This document shows, in pieces, positions 21,800 to 33,958 of a stretch of DNA of 64,000 bases. The first letter of the stretch is position 1; each line of letters starts with the position of its first letter. This DNA is from Paralithodes platypus. Taxonomy: Eukaryota; Arthropoda; Malacostraca; Decapoda; Lithodidae. Both the position numbers and the translations under genes were made by a program. The notes below the pieces were generated by a model. It ran no database searches, was not told where the DNA came from, and worked only from the letters and a program-made list of their open reading frames with translations. The stretch covers positions 24,211,760-24,275,759 of the forward strand of contig CM064495.1 of assembly GCA_032716605.1 (NCBI GenBank). Direction: 5' to 3'.

Positions 21800-22292
21800 A
21801 AATACTAGATCATTTTATTCAGCTTCTCGAAAGAGTAGTCAAAAGCATTTCGCCTCATCAACTCACTACCGGTACCGTACCTCTTACTAGTTCCCTACAA
21901 TCTCTTTCTACACGCCGCAATGTTGCTTCTTTTTCACTCTTCTATCGCTATTACAACAATCAGTGTTCTTTAGAGCTCTATCAGTGCTCCTCCCTTGCGG
22001 TGAGTGCGAGTCACCCGCCTTTCAACACAGTCCTACTCCTATTCTGTCCAGCTCTCCAACCCAAGAAATAAACAAAATTCTCAGTCTTGCTTCTACTCAA
22101 CTAGCGAACTCTGGACCTGTCTCCCTCAACCAATCTGTCCTTTATCCTATGATTTAAATTGCTTTAAACTTCGTGTGTTCAGGAATTTTGACCACAACGT
22201 CCCTTGAATTTGCCTCGCTGTCACTCTTTTTACTCTGGGGGAGACACTCGTTACAGGCAACCTGCCTATTGTCTCCTTCATACGCATAGACA
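21800..22292 (+). pseudogene. LINE C 3'-terminal fragment
   Basis: Homologous to the end of the LINE C ORF and its 3' UTR (36.3-36.76 kb): TCTACACGCCGCAATGTTGC, CAACCCAAGA, and AACGTCCCTTGAATTTG around the stop. Several indels disrupt the frame. It has no poly(A). Confidence 0.8.
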
Positions 22293-22415
22293 AATCAAGC
22301 TTAGGTATACGATTAGGTGGTCATGATGTTATCTAGAGAAGAATATCTATACGAGAGCTCTATTTTTGTCTAACACAACAACAATGAACTCTGAAGACTG
22401 TGATCAACAAAACAC

Positions 22416-22612
22416 TTAACCCTTTCAATCAGACGACGATTTATTTACTATATAATATACTTCATTATTCCTACTGCCAGATGAGTTTACTCAGTCCAGG
22501 TAGGACCTCTGCGAAGAAAAGGGGAAAATACCTCAATTACCCATCAACCTCTGACAGGTCCTTCCTAAATTAAATACAATCGTCTGGCGTCATCTGACTG
22601 AATAGGTTAATT
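22416..22612. mobile_element. TTAA-type MITE (197 bp)
   Basis: TTAACCCTTTCAATCAGACGA on the left pairs with the reverse complement of the right end, TTAACCTATTCAGTCAGATGA. TTAA stands at both termini. The interior is related to the 1529-1736 element. Confidence 0.75.
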
Positions 22613-22773
22613 ATATACATGTATAGTCTTCATTTTCATTTCAATGCAAGGCTATAATTATGGTTTATGGTAAAGACATTAAGGACAAAATCAATAATGT
22701 GAGAATTATAACGAAAATGACAGAATAAAGATGTAAAACATAAAATAATATAGACAGATGGGTATACATATAT

Positions 22774-22776
<3 letters not shown>

Positions 22777-22841
<65 letters not shown>
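22777..22841. repeat. (TA)n microsatellite
   Basis: Uninterrupted TA alternation. Confidence 0.95.
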
Positions 22842-22846
<5 letters not shown>

Positions 22847-22876
22847 AAGGATAAATAATGTAAAACTAAGAAGTAT

Positions 22877-22945
22877 GTAGCGTTCACTTCCATCTAACTC
22901 CCTCGTCTCTTACTTATAGCGCAGCCGGGTGTCCTTAAATATCTC
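22877..22945. repeat. Dispersed repeat: empty-site paralogue of 27717-28205
   Basis: Reads TGTAGCGTTCACTTCCATCT, CTCGTCTCTTACTTATAGCG and CAGCCGGGTGTCCTTAAAT without a break. The copy at 27717 has the same sequence split at TTA by a 429-bp TTAA element. Confidence 0.85.
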
Positions 22946-22958
22946 TCTCTCTCTCTGC

Positions 22959-23122
22959 TATCACACGTATTGCCGGTGCTTTCAGTCGACCCAAATTTTA
23001 TTTCCTTCCTCTCGATCTGGCAACATTGCAGGTGACGCAAGCCCCACAGAAAACGGAGATAGGTAAACAAATCGGGAGTTATTGCCATCGTGGTCTGAAC
23101 AGTTGCATCCAAAGGTTATGTA
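22959..23122 (+). repeat. 165-bp dispersed repeat, copy 2
   Basis: Near-identical to 8424-8588. Here the right edge is followed at once by the LINE B1 tail instead of (CT)n. Confidence 0.8.
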
Positions 23123-23155
23123 GATACCTTACCTTTGGATGTGTTCGCCGCTCCT

Positions 23156-26100
23156 CTAGCGGCACCAAGGAGCGCGACGCCCCTCGTTATGGGTGGTGAT
23201 TTGGTGCAGTAGACTGTTTGAAGCGACAGCTCGCTCCCTTGCGAGGATGGGCTCGTCTGGCACTTTTTGCAGTTCGACATCTAGGGCTCTCTTGAAGTTG
23301 TCTAACGAGATGTCCCTCATGTCTCTTACTCGCCGTGGGAGTTTGTTGAAGAGACGTGGGCCTCTGTGTGATAACCAGCCCTCTCGCAGAGAGCCCATAG
23401 CACCCCTGTTATTCATCCGGGGGATTTCGCATTCCCAGCCTCTCCTATCACTGAATTTCATGACTATCGGAGTATGTAGGTTTGGTACTAAACCCTCTGC
23501 GATTTTCCACGTGTATATTATTAGGTAACGTTCTCTTCTACGTTCCAGTGAGTACAGATTCAGTGCTCTTAAACGCTCCCAATAGTGTAGATGTTTTATC
23601 GAACTTATATGCGAAGTGAAATTTCTTTGTACACTCTCTACGTCATTTATTTCACCTGCTTTGTATGGGGATGTTAATACGCTACAGTATTCAGCCGCGG
23701 TAGCACTAGAGATTTGAAGAGCGTTATCATAGGCAATTCACCGCGTGTTTTAAAAGTACGCAGAATCCAACCCGTTAGACGTTTCACAGCCGCCACTTTG
23801 ACCTGGTTATGTACTTTGAAACCCATATTTTCAGACATTAATACCCCAAGGTCTTTCACACTGTCTTTCCGTTCTATTATGTGGTTAGATTCTGTTAAGT
23901 AATTTGTAATTTCTTTAACACCATTATTATCTCCGTACCGTATTAATTGGAATTTTTCCTCATTGAATTGCATGTTGTTTTCCCTGGTCCACTGGAACAC
24001 TACATTCATGTCTTCCTGCAGTCGGCCCGTGTCCTCTTGTGTGTTTACTATCTTGCTTAATTTTGTGTCATCAGCAAAAGACGACACCGTACTGTGTCTG
24101 GTGTTGGTATCTATGTCCGCATATTAGTATGAGGAACAGAAGGGGCGCTAGCACTGTTCCTTGGGGCACTGAGCTTTTGACATCCGAAGGCTCAGAAGTG
24201 ACTTGGTTTACTGCTACCGATTGTTTTCGGTTTACGAGGAAATTGTATATCCACCGTCCGATTTTCCCAGTTATACCTTTTGCTTTCAGTTTGTGGGCTA
24301 TTATACCATGGTCACATTTATCAAATGCCTTAGCAAAATCGGTGTAAATGACATCCACGTTTTTCTTTTCTTCTAGCGCTTTAAGAATTTTGTCATAGTG
24401 TTCCAAAAGTTGTGAGAGACATGATCTTCCCGCTCTGAACCATGTTGACCGGTGTTGTGTAGTTCATTTGTCTCCATGAATGTTGAAATTTTTCTTCGCA
24501 GGACTCGCTCGAAAACTTTAATGATGTGAGAGGTTAGAGCTACCGGGCGGTAGTTTTTTGGTAGTGCTTTACTCCCTCCTTTATGCAGTGGGTCAATTAT
24601 TGCGTTTTTCAAGCTATCTGGTATGTCACCAGTGTCTAGACTCCTTCTCCACATTATAGCCAGGGGTTTTGAGAGGTTTTCCTTACATTTTTTCATTAGG
24701 ATCGAATTCCATGAGTCCGGGCCTGGTGCCGAGTGGGATGGCATGTTGGAAATGGCCTCTTCTATGTCTTTTGGACCGAAATCAATATCCAGCATCTGAG
24801 GGGTTTCCGTGGGGGAGGTTTCCATGAAAAATATATTTTGGTCTCTGATGACTTTTGTTTCATCAGGCTCACTGAATGCCATTTCATACTGCCTGCTTAA
24901 GAGTTCGCTCATTTCCTTTTTGTCCCCTGTGAAAGAGCCCTTGCTCAGTGGGCCGATGTTTGATGTTGTTTTAGCCTTTTGTTTGGCGTATGAAAAGAAG
25001 TATTTGGAATTTTCCTTTATACCTGCAATAGCTTTCCTCTCCTCTTCCATATGTTGTAGTTCATATGATATTCTTAGCCTTTGTTCAATTTCCCCAATTT
25101 CTCTATCTATTTCGACCTTTTGCCTATCCTGTAGATTTTGATGTGTGCGTCTTTGTGTGAGTAATTTTCTTCTTCTGTACAGCCTCCTCCTTTCCCGATC
25201 TTGTTTGCTTCTTCGTTTTGTTTGTCTTGCAGGTATATGGTGGCTACAGATTTGGGTCATGGTTTCTGTTATTAAGACTAGACATTCTGCTGGTGTCAGG
25301 TTATCCATTAAATCTTCCCAGTCTATTTCCTCCATTTCTTGATTTACCTCTTCCCACCTAATGTTTTTGTTATTGAAGTTAAATTTACTGAAGGGGCCGG
25401 TTTTTGTTCTCGATTCTGAGGTTGTCTGTACACTTTCTAAGGTTGTTTTGATCTCAATTAATTTATGATCTGAGTATGTTGTGTCCGATATGTTAATGCT
25501 GTGTACTAGAGAGTCGTTGTTAGTGAAGACCAGGTCTAAGATATTGTTTTCCCGTGTGGGTTCAGCAATATGTTGGGTAAGACTAAAAAAAATCACAAAG
25601 TTCAAAAAGCTCTCTCGTATTAGTATTTGCTTTTCCGGTGTTATTTGCCACTAACTGGTTTTCTAGTTGTCTCCATTTAATGTTTGGTAGGTTAAAGTCT
25701 CCTAGCCATATAATATTTGGTGTTGGGTTCCCCAGGGTTTCCACTTCTGATTTTATTTTGTTGAGCTGGGTTTTGAATTCTTCTCGGGATGAGTCTGGAG
25801 GCCTGTATGTAACAATAACTGCTAAATTTAGGGATTCTATTTTAACTCCAAGTATTTCCACCACTTCATTACTGTTATTTAGGAATTCAGTACATATCAG
25901 TGAGTCATGTATGTACAAGGCTACACCTCCATGTGATCTATGCGTTCTGTCCGCCCTATGTAGGTTGTAACCAGGAATCCATACCTCACTATCTTCCTGA
26001 TTTTTAATGTGAGTTTCTGTGAGAGCCGCAAATATAGCGTTTCCTTCTTCTAGCAGGCCCCTAATAAATGGTACTTTGTTCGTGGTTCTATTTTTTAGGC

Positions 26101-26314
26101 CTTGGATATTTGCAAACAAGATTGGGGAGGGATTGTTTGGAGTACTATGTGTACCTAATAGTCTTCGGGATGTATTGGCCACTCTTGGGAGGCCAGGAGG
26201 TGCTCGAGGTGTTCTATGTGCTCTTCCATCTCCCTCAGTCTCTTCATCTTCATCTGCCCTTTCCCTCCTTGCCTTTTTCCTCTGTCTCGTCCTCGCATAG
26301 CTAGAGAGTTTTTT
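23156..26314 (-). pseudogene. LINE B1 ORF2: APE endonuclease plus reverse transcriptase, multiple frameshifts
   Basis: Endonuclease: FANIQGLKN, LTETHIK, GGVALYI, TYRPPD, WLGDFNLPNIKW, SDHKLIEI. RT: PLHKGGSKALPKNYRPVALT, YTDFAKAFDKCDHG, SSVPQGTVLAPLLF and FADDTKLSK near 24.07 kb. The protein ends in an Arg-rich APWCR. Compared with copies 2 and 3 this copy has an extra T in a T run near 25590, a lost G near 24441 (the GQHG box), an extra G near 24116 and a lost A near 23695; each shifts the frame. All are single-base indels, so the copy is dead but young. Confidence 0.85.
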
Positions 26315-27312
26315 GGGCTACCATTCGTGTTAGGTCTAGCATATCTCCAAGTCCCTCTAATATGAAAAGCTGGGCATTTCATATTGTAGCAGGTCTTGTT
26401 CTTAAGTGATGTCTTGCAAAGGGATGGGTGGTGGTATTTGCAGGTTTCACCAGATCTACATTTTCCATGACTGGTTATGTTGTTGCAAATTTTGGGATGA
26501 GCAAAATCTACATGAATTCCCATTATATTCGCCCTTTTGACCAAAGTAGCACCTTCTTTCCAGATAATATCTGCACACTGGTGTAGACAACCCCAGTAGG
26601 TGGGGCTGGGGCTGCAAGGGGTTATGTGGTGAGCTAAGTGTGGTTGTGGGTGATAGTAGGCTTGGTGTATGGGTGGGTGAGGCCTGCAGGGGGGTGGAGT
26701 TACGGGTCGGTTGTAGGTGGGCAGGTGGCAGTGGTGAGGGGGGAGACGATGTGGAAGGGGAGCCTGATATGGGGGCTTGTTGCATCCTACGTTCATCCTG
26801 CAATTGTATTTGATCACAGCAGTAGGGTGGTCAATGGCCATAGATGGGATTAATGTGGGTGTTTTCTGGGTCTGGGGAGGTGTGGGGAGATGTGCGGCAG
26901 GGTTTGTGTATATGTAGGGTGCGAAAGGTTGTTGTTCGGCAGGCGATGTGTGTTGATGTGCAGGAGGCAATGTGGGCATTATCATGGGAAGGTGTGCGTG
27001 TGTGGGTTGTGATATTTGTATGGGCCCTGAGGCCCCAATACTTCCCCATTTTCTGTGAAAGGTAGCTATGTCTTGGCAATATTTCAGTCTATCTTGTACT
27101 TCTGTATTTTCTACAGTCTGTATGACTTGCCATGTGATATCGAAACAACTATCGCAGAAATGGAGGTTCTTCCCTCTTGTATTGTACGCCTCATTTATTG
27201 GTGTCAATCCTATGCAAATCCAGTGGTATGGTTGCTTGCATATCCGACATGCGGTGCCTTCATGCATGTGTATATTCATCTTACAACTCGTACAGTTGTC
27301 TATGGTAAACAT
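26155..27312 (-). pseudogene. LINE B1 ORF1: PHD finger, Pro-rich linker and CCCH fingers
   Basis: From the ATG at 27310-27312 the protein opens with a textbook C4HC3 PHD order: CTSC, CRICKQPYHWIC, then FCDSC. A long Pro/His/Thr-rich linker follows, then CCCH fingers (CNNITSHGKCRSGETCKYHH is the clearest; CKTSLKNKTCYNMKCPAFH the last). The C-terminus is a basic patch and a short Glu/Leu/His helix (LREMEEHIEHLEHLL). Two compensating frameshifts garble the linker and the first CCCH finger between about 26800 and 26506; the intact first finger (CRYYLERRCYFGQ...) is seen in copy 3. Likely an RNA-binding structural protein of the RNP. Confidence 0.8.
26308..26314 (-). promoter_or_regulatory. Candidate -1 ribosomal frameshift site A AAA AAC (LINE B1)
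   Basis: The minus strand reads CCA AAA AAC in the ORF1 frame, giving the canonical heptamer A AAA AAC. The -1 frame has a TAG three bases upstream and is then open into ORF2. The same heptamer is at 52244-52250 in LINE B3. Confidence 0.62.
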
Positions 27313-27357
27313 TTGTGTTTGTTTTTTTTTTGTTTTTTTCCACCCGCCCTTACATGG

Positions 27358-27707
27358 GGGAGAGAGAGAGAGAGAGAGGGGGGGGGGGGGCTTGGAGGAC
27401 ACGGAGGTGTTTGTTACGCGGTTTGTGGGGGCGGGGGGGGCCACTCGTTTACCCTCGTTATGTTTAAACTTTAAGTAACTTTAAGTAACACTTTCAATAA
27501 TTATCTTATGAAACAGAATTCTCACTGGCACTCTAGGAAAATAACGAACTTTCCAGGCTACCTACAGTATATATAGTATCTATTTTAATTTTCATATTTT
27601 ACCTATCAACTTGATTCAACACTGCTCAGGTTCGAATTTTCACCACATTTGAGAGAGAGAGAGAGGGGGGGGGGCTTGGAGGACAAGGAGGTGTTTGTTA
27701 CGCGGTT
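27358..27707. repeat. Direct repeat pair of about 60 bp
   Basis: GGGGGCTTGGAGGACACGGA with GTGTTTGTTACGCGGTT at 27384-27424 recurs at 27666-27706 (GACAAGGA variant), each after a (GA)n/G-rich run. The DNA between is AT-rich without a gene. Confidence 0.75.
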
Positions 27708-27758
27708 CTCTCTCTCTCTATGTAGCGTTCACTTCCATCTAACTCCCTCGTCTCTTAC

Positions 27759-28187
27759 TTAACCCCTTATTGGCGGCGCTCGACTTAAGTCGTGCACCAA
27801 TTTGCAGCAAGTTAGGAGCATTATTAAGGCTTTTAAAGGGTTAAAATAGAGTGCAAATGGCCGGGAGCACAGCGGGCCAGACAGCAGACTCCCAGGGCTT
27901 ACCGCCGCCCATTAACTCATGTTCCCTGTGTTCTCGAGAGGCCGGCAGTGTAGCCAGTAGTGAGCATAGCTGGAAAAAATATACCGATATATGCTAAACT
28001 CCCATGTTCGTGGCATCACTGCAAGAGAACCACGAGTGCTACGTAGCTCGTTCTGGTTTCATTTTGAAGCTTTGAGTGCCTAGTTGTTTGCTAAAAAAAA
28101 AAAATTCATGCAGATGCTTGATTTATCATGCAGGAGGGCCTGAATATGCCCAAATGAGCCCAAAACACCCCGCTAGACAAGGGTTAA
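27759..28187. mobile_element. TTAA-type element (429 bp) with paralogous empty site
   Basis: TTAACCCCTTATTGGCGGCG on the left; the reverse complement of the right end is TTAACCCTTGTCTAGCGGGG. It interrupts a repeat whose uninterrupted copy is at 22877-22945: flanks CGTCTCTTAC and AGCGCAGCCGGGTGTCCTTA join there as TTAC-TTAT-AGCG. That shows insertion at TTAA with duplication of exactly four bases. No transposase. Confidence 0.85.
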
Positions 28188-28205
28188 AGCGCAGCCGGGT
28201 GTCCT

Positions 28206-28207
28206 TA

Positions 28208-28275
<68 letters not shown>
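28206..28275. repeat. (CAAT)n and (CT)n microsatellite
   Basis: Seven or eight CAAT units then CT repeats. Confidence 0.95.
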
Positions 28276-29101
<826 letters not shown>

Positions 29102-29154
29102 GGTAGCCAACATAGACCATCAGGTTCTCCTATAGTCAAGTTGCCAAAATGTTG

Positions 29155-29470
29155 ACCCTGCAATGTTAATTACTGTAAACTTTTTTTGAGGAAATGTATT
29201 ATATATGGTTAGGAGAGCAAAATTAGCTTGGTTGCTACTTGTGCAACCTTTAGCATTTCTCAGAATTCAACATGGCGCCCTCTGCCATCTTGAATTTCGG
29301 CCAGTTTTCACCTTTGGATCTTGATGACATAGAGGGTCGTGTAATACCTCTTTTTAGGGGTTTTCCAGGACAGGGAGTCCATTTCCGGGGTTAATTTGTG
29401 GATATAGGGTGAGTATCAAGGTCAAACCAGAGGTCAGAGATCAAATTTTGCCTAAAATCTGGAAAATCAC
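29155..29470 (+). repeat. Left terminal inverted repeat
   Basis: Pairs with 37054-37370. Contains AACATGGCGCCCTCTGCCAT and GGTGAGTATCAAGGTCAAAC, both present inverted at the other end. Confidence 0.9.
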
Positions 29471-29776
29471 CAATATTGACCGATTGTATGTGGTTTATTG
29501 TCTTTCTATTCCATCATTTTACTAGGTTGGGTAGGTAGGTAGATATAATATGTTTGCTATGTCTACATGTAGGTATATCCCGGGAATCATTATATATTTT
29601 GTATTGAATTTTGTTTAGCAGGTTGAGCAATGGGTCAGAGTTCATTGAACACCAATATTCACCATGCATGCACTCCCCACGCTGTGCGATCAGTGGTTTA
29701 ACAACTTTTCTTCTCATTTCAGATTGTGACAAACCAGTGTAATCAGCATTGATACCCCCAGGCTGTCACACTCATC
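29471..29776 (+). promoter_or_regulatory. Leader of the TIR-element gene with a possible 3' splice site
   Basis: A pyrimidine-rich stretch ends in TTTTCTTCTCATTTCAG (AG at 29721-29722), a good 3' splice site 54 bases before the ATG, so a 5'-UTR intron is possible. A GTAGGTAGGT sequence near 29531-29541 might hold a donor. Inference only. Confidence 0.4.
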
Positions 29777-32700
29777 ATGTCTGCTGGAGGGGAGAAGTGC
29801 CTGTTTAGTCCATTTAATGCCAGTGGAGCGCTGCAAACATTCAAGACCGTCGCTATGCAGAAGATCATCGCTACAAGCAAAGTGAAGCAGGATGAACTGT
29901 ACAGAACTCTCTCTGGAAGTAATATTCTAGCTCACAAGTCATGTTACTGTAGCTATACTTCGAGAAGTAGAAACAATGAACAGCCGAAGAGAAAGTCTAC
30001 ACTAATTGACAATGGTGTTTCCAAAAGATTGTTGAAGTCTCAATGTAGTGACTTTGTTTTCAAGTGAGACTGTTTGCTGTGTGGGAAAGAGTGTAAGCCG
30101 AAAGACAGCAAGAACCCACACAGCTGGGTGCAGGTCAGACAGTGTAAAACTTTAGATAGAAGTGGTGATATCACGTTCAAGCAACACTTGGAGGACATCT
30201 GTGATGAGAGACAGGACCAGTGGGCTAATGAGGTAGTTGTTCGACTCAGTGGGGTCATTGATCTGCATGCTTCTGACGCACAATACCATGTCTGCTGTTA
30301 TGATAAATTTTGAGTTGTCCCAATGTCCTGCCCCTCCATGACGGCGCCTGTGGAAGAGGCGCTGAGGTCCGTGGTCACGACGATGGCTGAAAATATGACA
30401 GAGACGTGGACGACAGCGGAGCTGTACTCCATGTACTCCATGCATGCTGCTTCGGGCACTGTGACAAGAAGACAGTTTGTGTCCAACATCACAGATTACT
30501 TCGGCGCCAAGCTGCTTGTACTCCACATCGAGGGTTGTGAAAGCGTAGTTGGATTTAAAGCCAGCCTCGGACAGTTTATCAAAATTGCCAAGAAAAGCAG
30601 CAGCGACGATGACGAGCTGGAGAAGATGGTGAGGAAGATTCGTGGCGAGGTCAGGGCGACACATAGGCCTGGAGACTACAACCTCAGTGACTATGTTCGT
30701 CACAAGATCATTGAAAACACCAGTGCTACTCTTCTTAAACTAGTATCTAGCCTTGTATCTGGAGGCAACATCACAAAGCCATCCCTGACCCTAGCTCAGT
30801 GCATTCAACAGCACATTTGCGGTGCCGGCAGAAACCAGACTACACTCGGGCTCGCTGTGAAACTACATCACAAGCATGGTAGTTCAGAGCTCATCAAGAC
30901 TCTCAATGAGCATGGTATCACAAGCACATATGATGAAGTGCTGTGCTTCCGCAAGTCAGTGGCCAAGTTTGTGTTGGACAACAAATCAGATTACCACAAG
31001 AAACTTGGCTTAAGCACAGAGATCGGCTCTATCTTCAGCTGGGCTGACAACTACGATTTGTACATTGCGAGCCCAAATGGAATGAAGAGCACCCACGCCA
31101 TGGTCATGGAGTTCACCCAGCATCCTGCTGGTATCATCAACACAGGAAACATTGGCGTGATGCAGCTGACTATTCCTCGACTCAAGAAACATGACATGTC
31201 CTCTGTGCGATTCACCCACCAGAGTATACAGCTGGAGCACTATAAGGGGCCTTCCAAGGTGAATCCACCCCTGCTTCCGATGAAAGCTCTGTCCGCTGAA
31301 GAGTTGCAGGTTCAGTCCGCATCAGTCATGTTCAGTCAGGAGCGAGATGCGGCATGGTTGTCACAAGTCCACGGGAACGATAAGCCAGTTGAGTGGGCAG
31401 GCTTCAATGCTCAGCAAGACCGATTGGTGGCAGGTTCTGCCCAGAAGCCCAAGACACTGGTCGTGTTCGGACCGATGATCGACTCACCGCCTGCTCACCC
31501 CGACACTGTAATAACTACGCTTGTGTATCTTGAGAGGACTCTCAATAGTTTTGGGATGCAGTACACTCACCTCACAGTTGACCTCCAACTGTATCAGACT
31601 GCATGCCTAGTTCAATGGAACGACCCTCTGCGCTGGACCGGCGTCATACTTCACCCAGGTATGATGCACACTCTCATGAGTTTCCTGGGCTGTATAGGAA
31701 AACTGATGAAGGCATCTGGTGTGGACATTCTCATCAGTGCAGCGTTTGCTGGCATCACCAGCATTGTCAACGGAAAGGCCTGGACCAATGCTCTACGGGC
31801 ATACCGTCTCATCATTGCCGTGTTGCTGCAGAATTTCTTCTCGAATGGCGCCAAGACTTATGAGGAGCAGAGTGTCTACCTGGAGTCAGTCAGACAACAC
31901 CCGACCGGGAGGCTATGGGTGGACTTCCTTGTCAAACCGACATTGTTGTCGCTTATGTTCCTGCGCGGAGAGAGGAACGGTGAATTCCTACTCCAACAGC
32001 ACTGTCTCAAGGAGATGCTGCCATACTTCTTCGCAGCAGGTCATCAGAACTATGCCCACTATCTGAGCTGGTATGTGCGACAGATGGAGAACCTTCCCCA
32101 GCATGCCAAAGAGGACCTACTGGCAGGTGCGCACGTGTGTCGGCACTCAGATGGCGGAACCGCAGTGCCTGCAGATCAGTTCGGAGAGCAGACATACATC
32201 AAACGAGGGAAGGGTTATGGAGGTATGAAGGGCATTTCAACGAGCGCTGAACAAGTGGCTGTGTGGGTGAATAGTTTCAGTGTGTGCACCCACCTTGACA
32301 TTGCCATGGAACATATGTACGATGAATCTGAGGAGGAACAGAAGCCACACGGTGGAGTAGATGGGGAAGAGAAGAGTAAGCACAAGGAGGAAGGAGAGAG
32401 AAGAAGGAGACTGGACGAGGCCGATCGGAGGAAGAGCGCGGTGGAGCTGGAGAAGTACAGTCACCCTTTCAATGACCAGGAACCAGGTCTTTATAACATA
32501 TGCAATGGACAAGTGGCAACAGACACAGTGAATGTTCAGAATGCATTGGCCATCGGGAGTGAGCAGAGCAGGCACTTCTCTGCTTCGCTGAACAGTGAAT
32601 TCCACAAGACAATAAAGAAGAAGGTCAAAACAATGGAGTCTCTCAAGAAGGCAGTCACTATCAAAGGGAAGGCCGTCTATGACATCGAAACTCTGTTCAG

Positions 32701-33958
32701 TCGGCTGTTAGTCGTGGGGCAGCAGCGCAGCATTGATATAGCCACTGTCTTCCAGTTTGAACTGAGTCCGGTCCCTCCAGCCCTTATCGACGAGTACGGC
32801 TGCTTGAGGAAGGGTGACAAGGCAGTGCTAGTCAAATCTCTTGGCGTCTTTGTCACGACTCAATCTGCTCCAGATGTGGTGCTGGTTGATGGCGGTCAGC
32901 TTCTGTACCACGCTGTATGGCCAGTCTCCGGGACTACAGGAGACCTGGCTGCAAGTTTCGGCACTAGACTGGCCCACTACTCTCCTGTCTCCAAGAAAAT
33001 AGTTCTGTTCGACAGATATGACCAAGAAGCTCCCAGTGCAAAGGACCACGAGCGAACAAGAAGAGGAAGAGCCAAGGAAGTTCGGCTAACCGCAAATACT
33101 CTCCTTCCATGTCGAGAAGCTATTCTTCACAATTCCAAGAACAAGAATCTGCTCAACAACATTCTATGCGGCTATCAACTTCCACACAATATTCAACTCA
33201 TCAACAAGCTGGAATGTGTCGTTACCCATGACGAGGCAGACATAACCCTCTGCAGCTACATGCTGAAAGCAGTGGAAGAAGGCGCCGAGACCATCCGCAT
33301 CCTCAGTGATGACACTGATGTCTTTGTTCTCTTGGTGTACTGGACATCGAGGATGCGAGTTTCCGCCAAGATTGAAATGGAAAAATGGAATGGGGATGTC
33401 TTGGACATCAACGAAACTGTTTGGCAGTTAGGCCCGAGAAAGTGCAGCCAACTTCTTGGTGTCCATGCACTGTCAGGCTGCGATACAGTATCATACCCCT
33501 TTGGAAAGGGAAAGCTGTCAGCACTCAAACTCCTAGGGATAGATATACCAGGTCTCGATGAAGTGCTCGGACAGCCAAGCGTGACCCACACTCAGTTGCA
33601 GGAGACAGCATGCACCTTCTTCTTACCACTCTACGGACAGAAGAGCTGTACAACAATGAATGACACACGTGCTCACTTCTACCGTGCCCGTAAGAAGCCT
33701 CCAGCACTGAAGAAACTGCCACCGACTGATGCGAACCTGCAGCTGCACGTGCTCCGAGCTCATCTTCAGATGCTACTGTGGAAGGCACCGGACCAACGTG
33801 ATCCACCTGTAGAAGCTAGAAATATTGCCAACTTTGGCTGGAACATCGAAAGCTCCACCATCACACCGGCCGTCTCAACAGCGCCAGTTGCTCCCCAAGC
33901 ACGCCTGGATGTAGTTAGCTGTAGACTACATAACCCTTCCTCACCGAAACTCAGGTGT
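29777..33958 (+). pseudogene. TIR-element gene, main part: Cys/His N-terminus and PIN/FEN1-like nuclease
   Basis: From ATG 29777 one frame runs 1,394 codons broken only by TGA at 30065-30067 and 30311-30313, each followed by G. N-terminus: Cys/His-rich, with CLLCGKEC (about residue 99) and YHVCCYDKF (about 175). A long middle without known motifs follows, then a charged linker (EEGERRRR, about 875). Residues about 1031-1240 look like a PIN/FEN1-type nuclease: VVLVDGGQLLY, FDRYDQ with KDHERTRR, THDEADITLC, LSDDTDVFVLL and SGCDTVS supply spaced acidic residues. Related multidomain proteins are, to my knowledge, scattered through metazoan genomes as uncharacterised repeats. Likely the element's own recombinase or nuclease; inference. 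LINE C cuts the gene after TGT (33956-33958). Confidence 0.7.

Larger units (their letters stand above)
23124..27480 (-). mobile_element. LINE family B, copy 1
   Basis: Two-ORF non-LTR retrotransposon, minus strand, with a CCAAAGGTAAGGT-type tail at its 3' end (23124-23140). It is the longest of three copies here (others at 39870-41456 and 51810-55470). The 5' leader contains (GA)n and G-rich DNA near 27360-27390. Same architecture as LINE A. Confidence 0.88.

Noticed and set aside
30065..30313. Selenocysteine or readthrough at the two TGA codons
   Set aside because: No SECIS-like element was seen, and CpG-type CGA-to-TGA mutation is sufficient. Kept only as a low-probability alternative.
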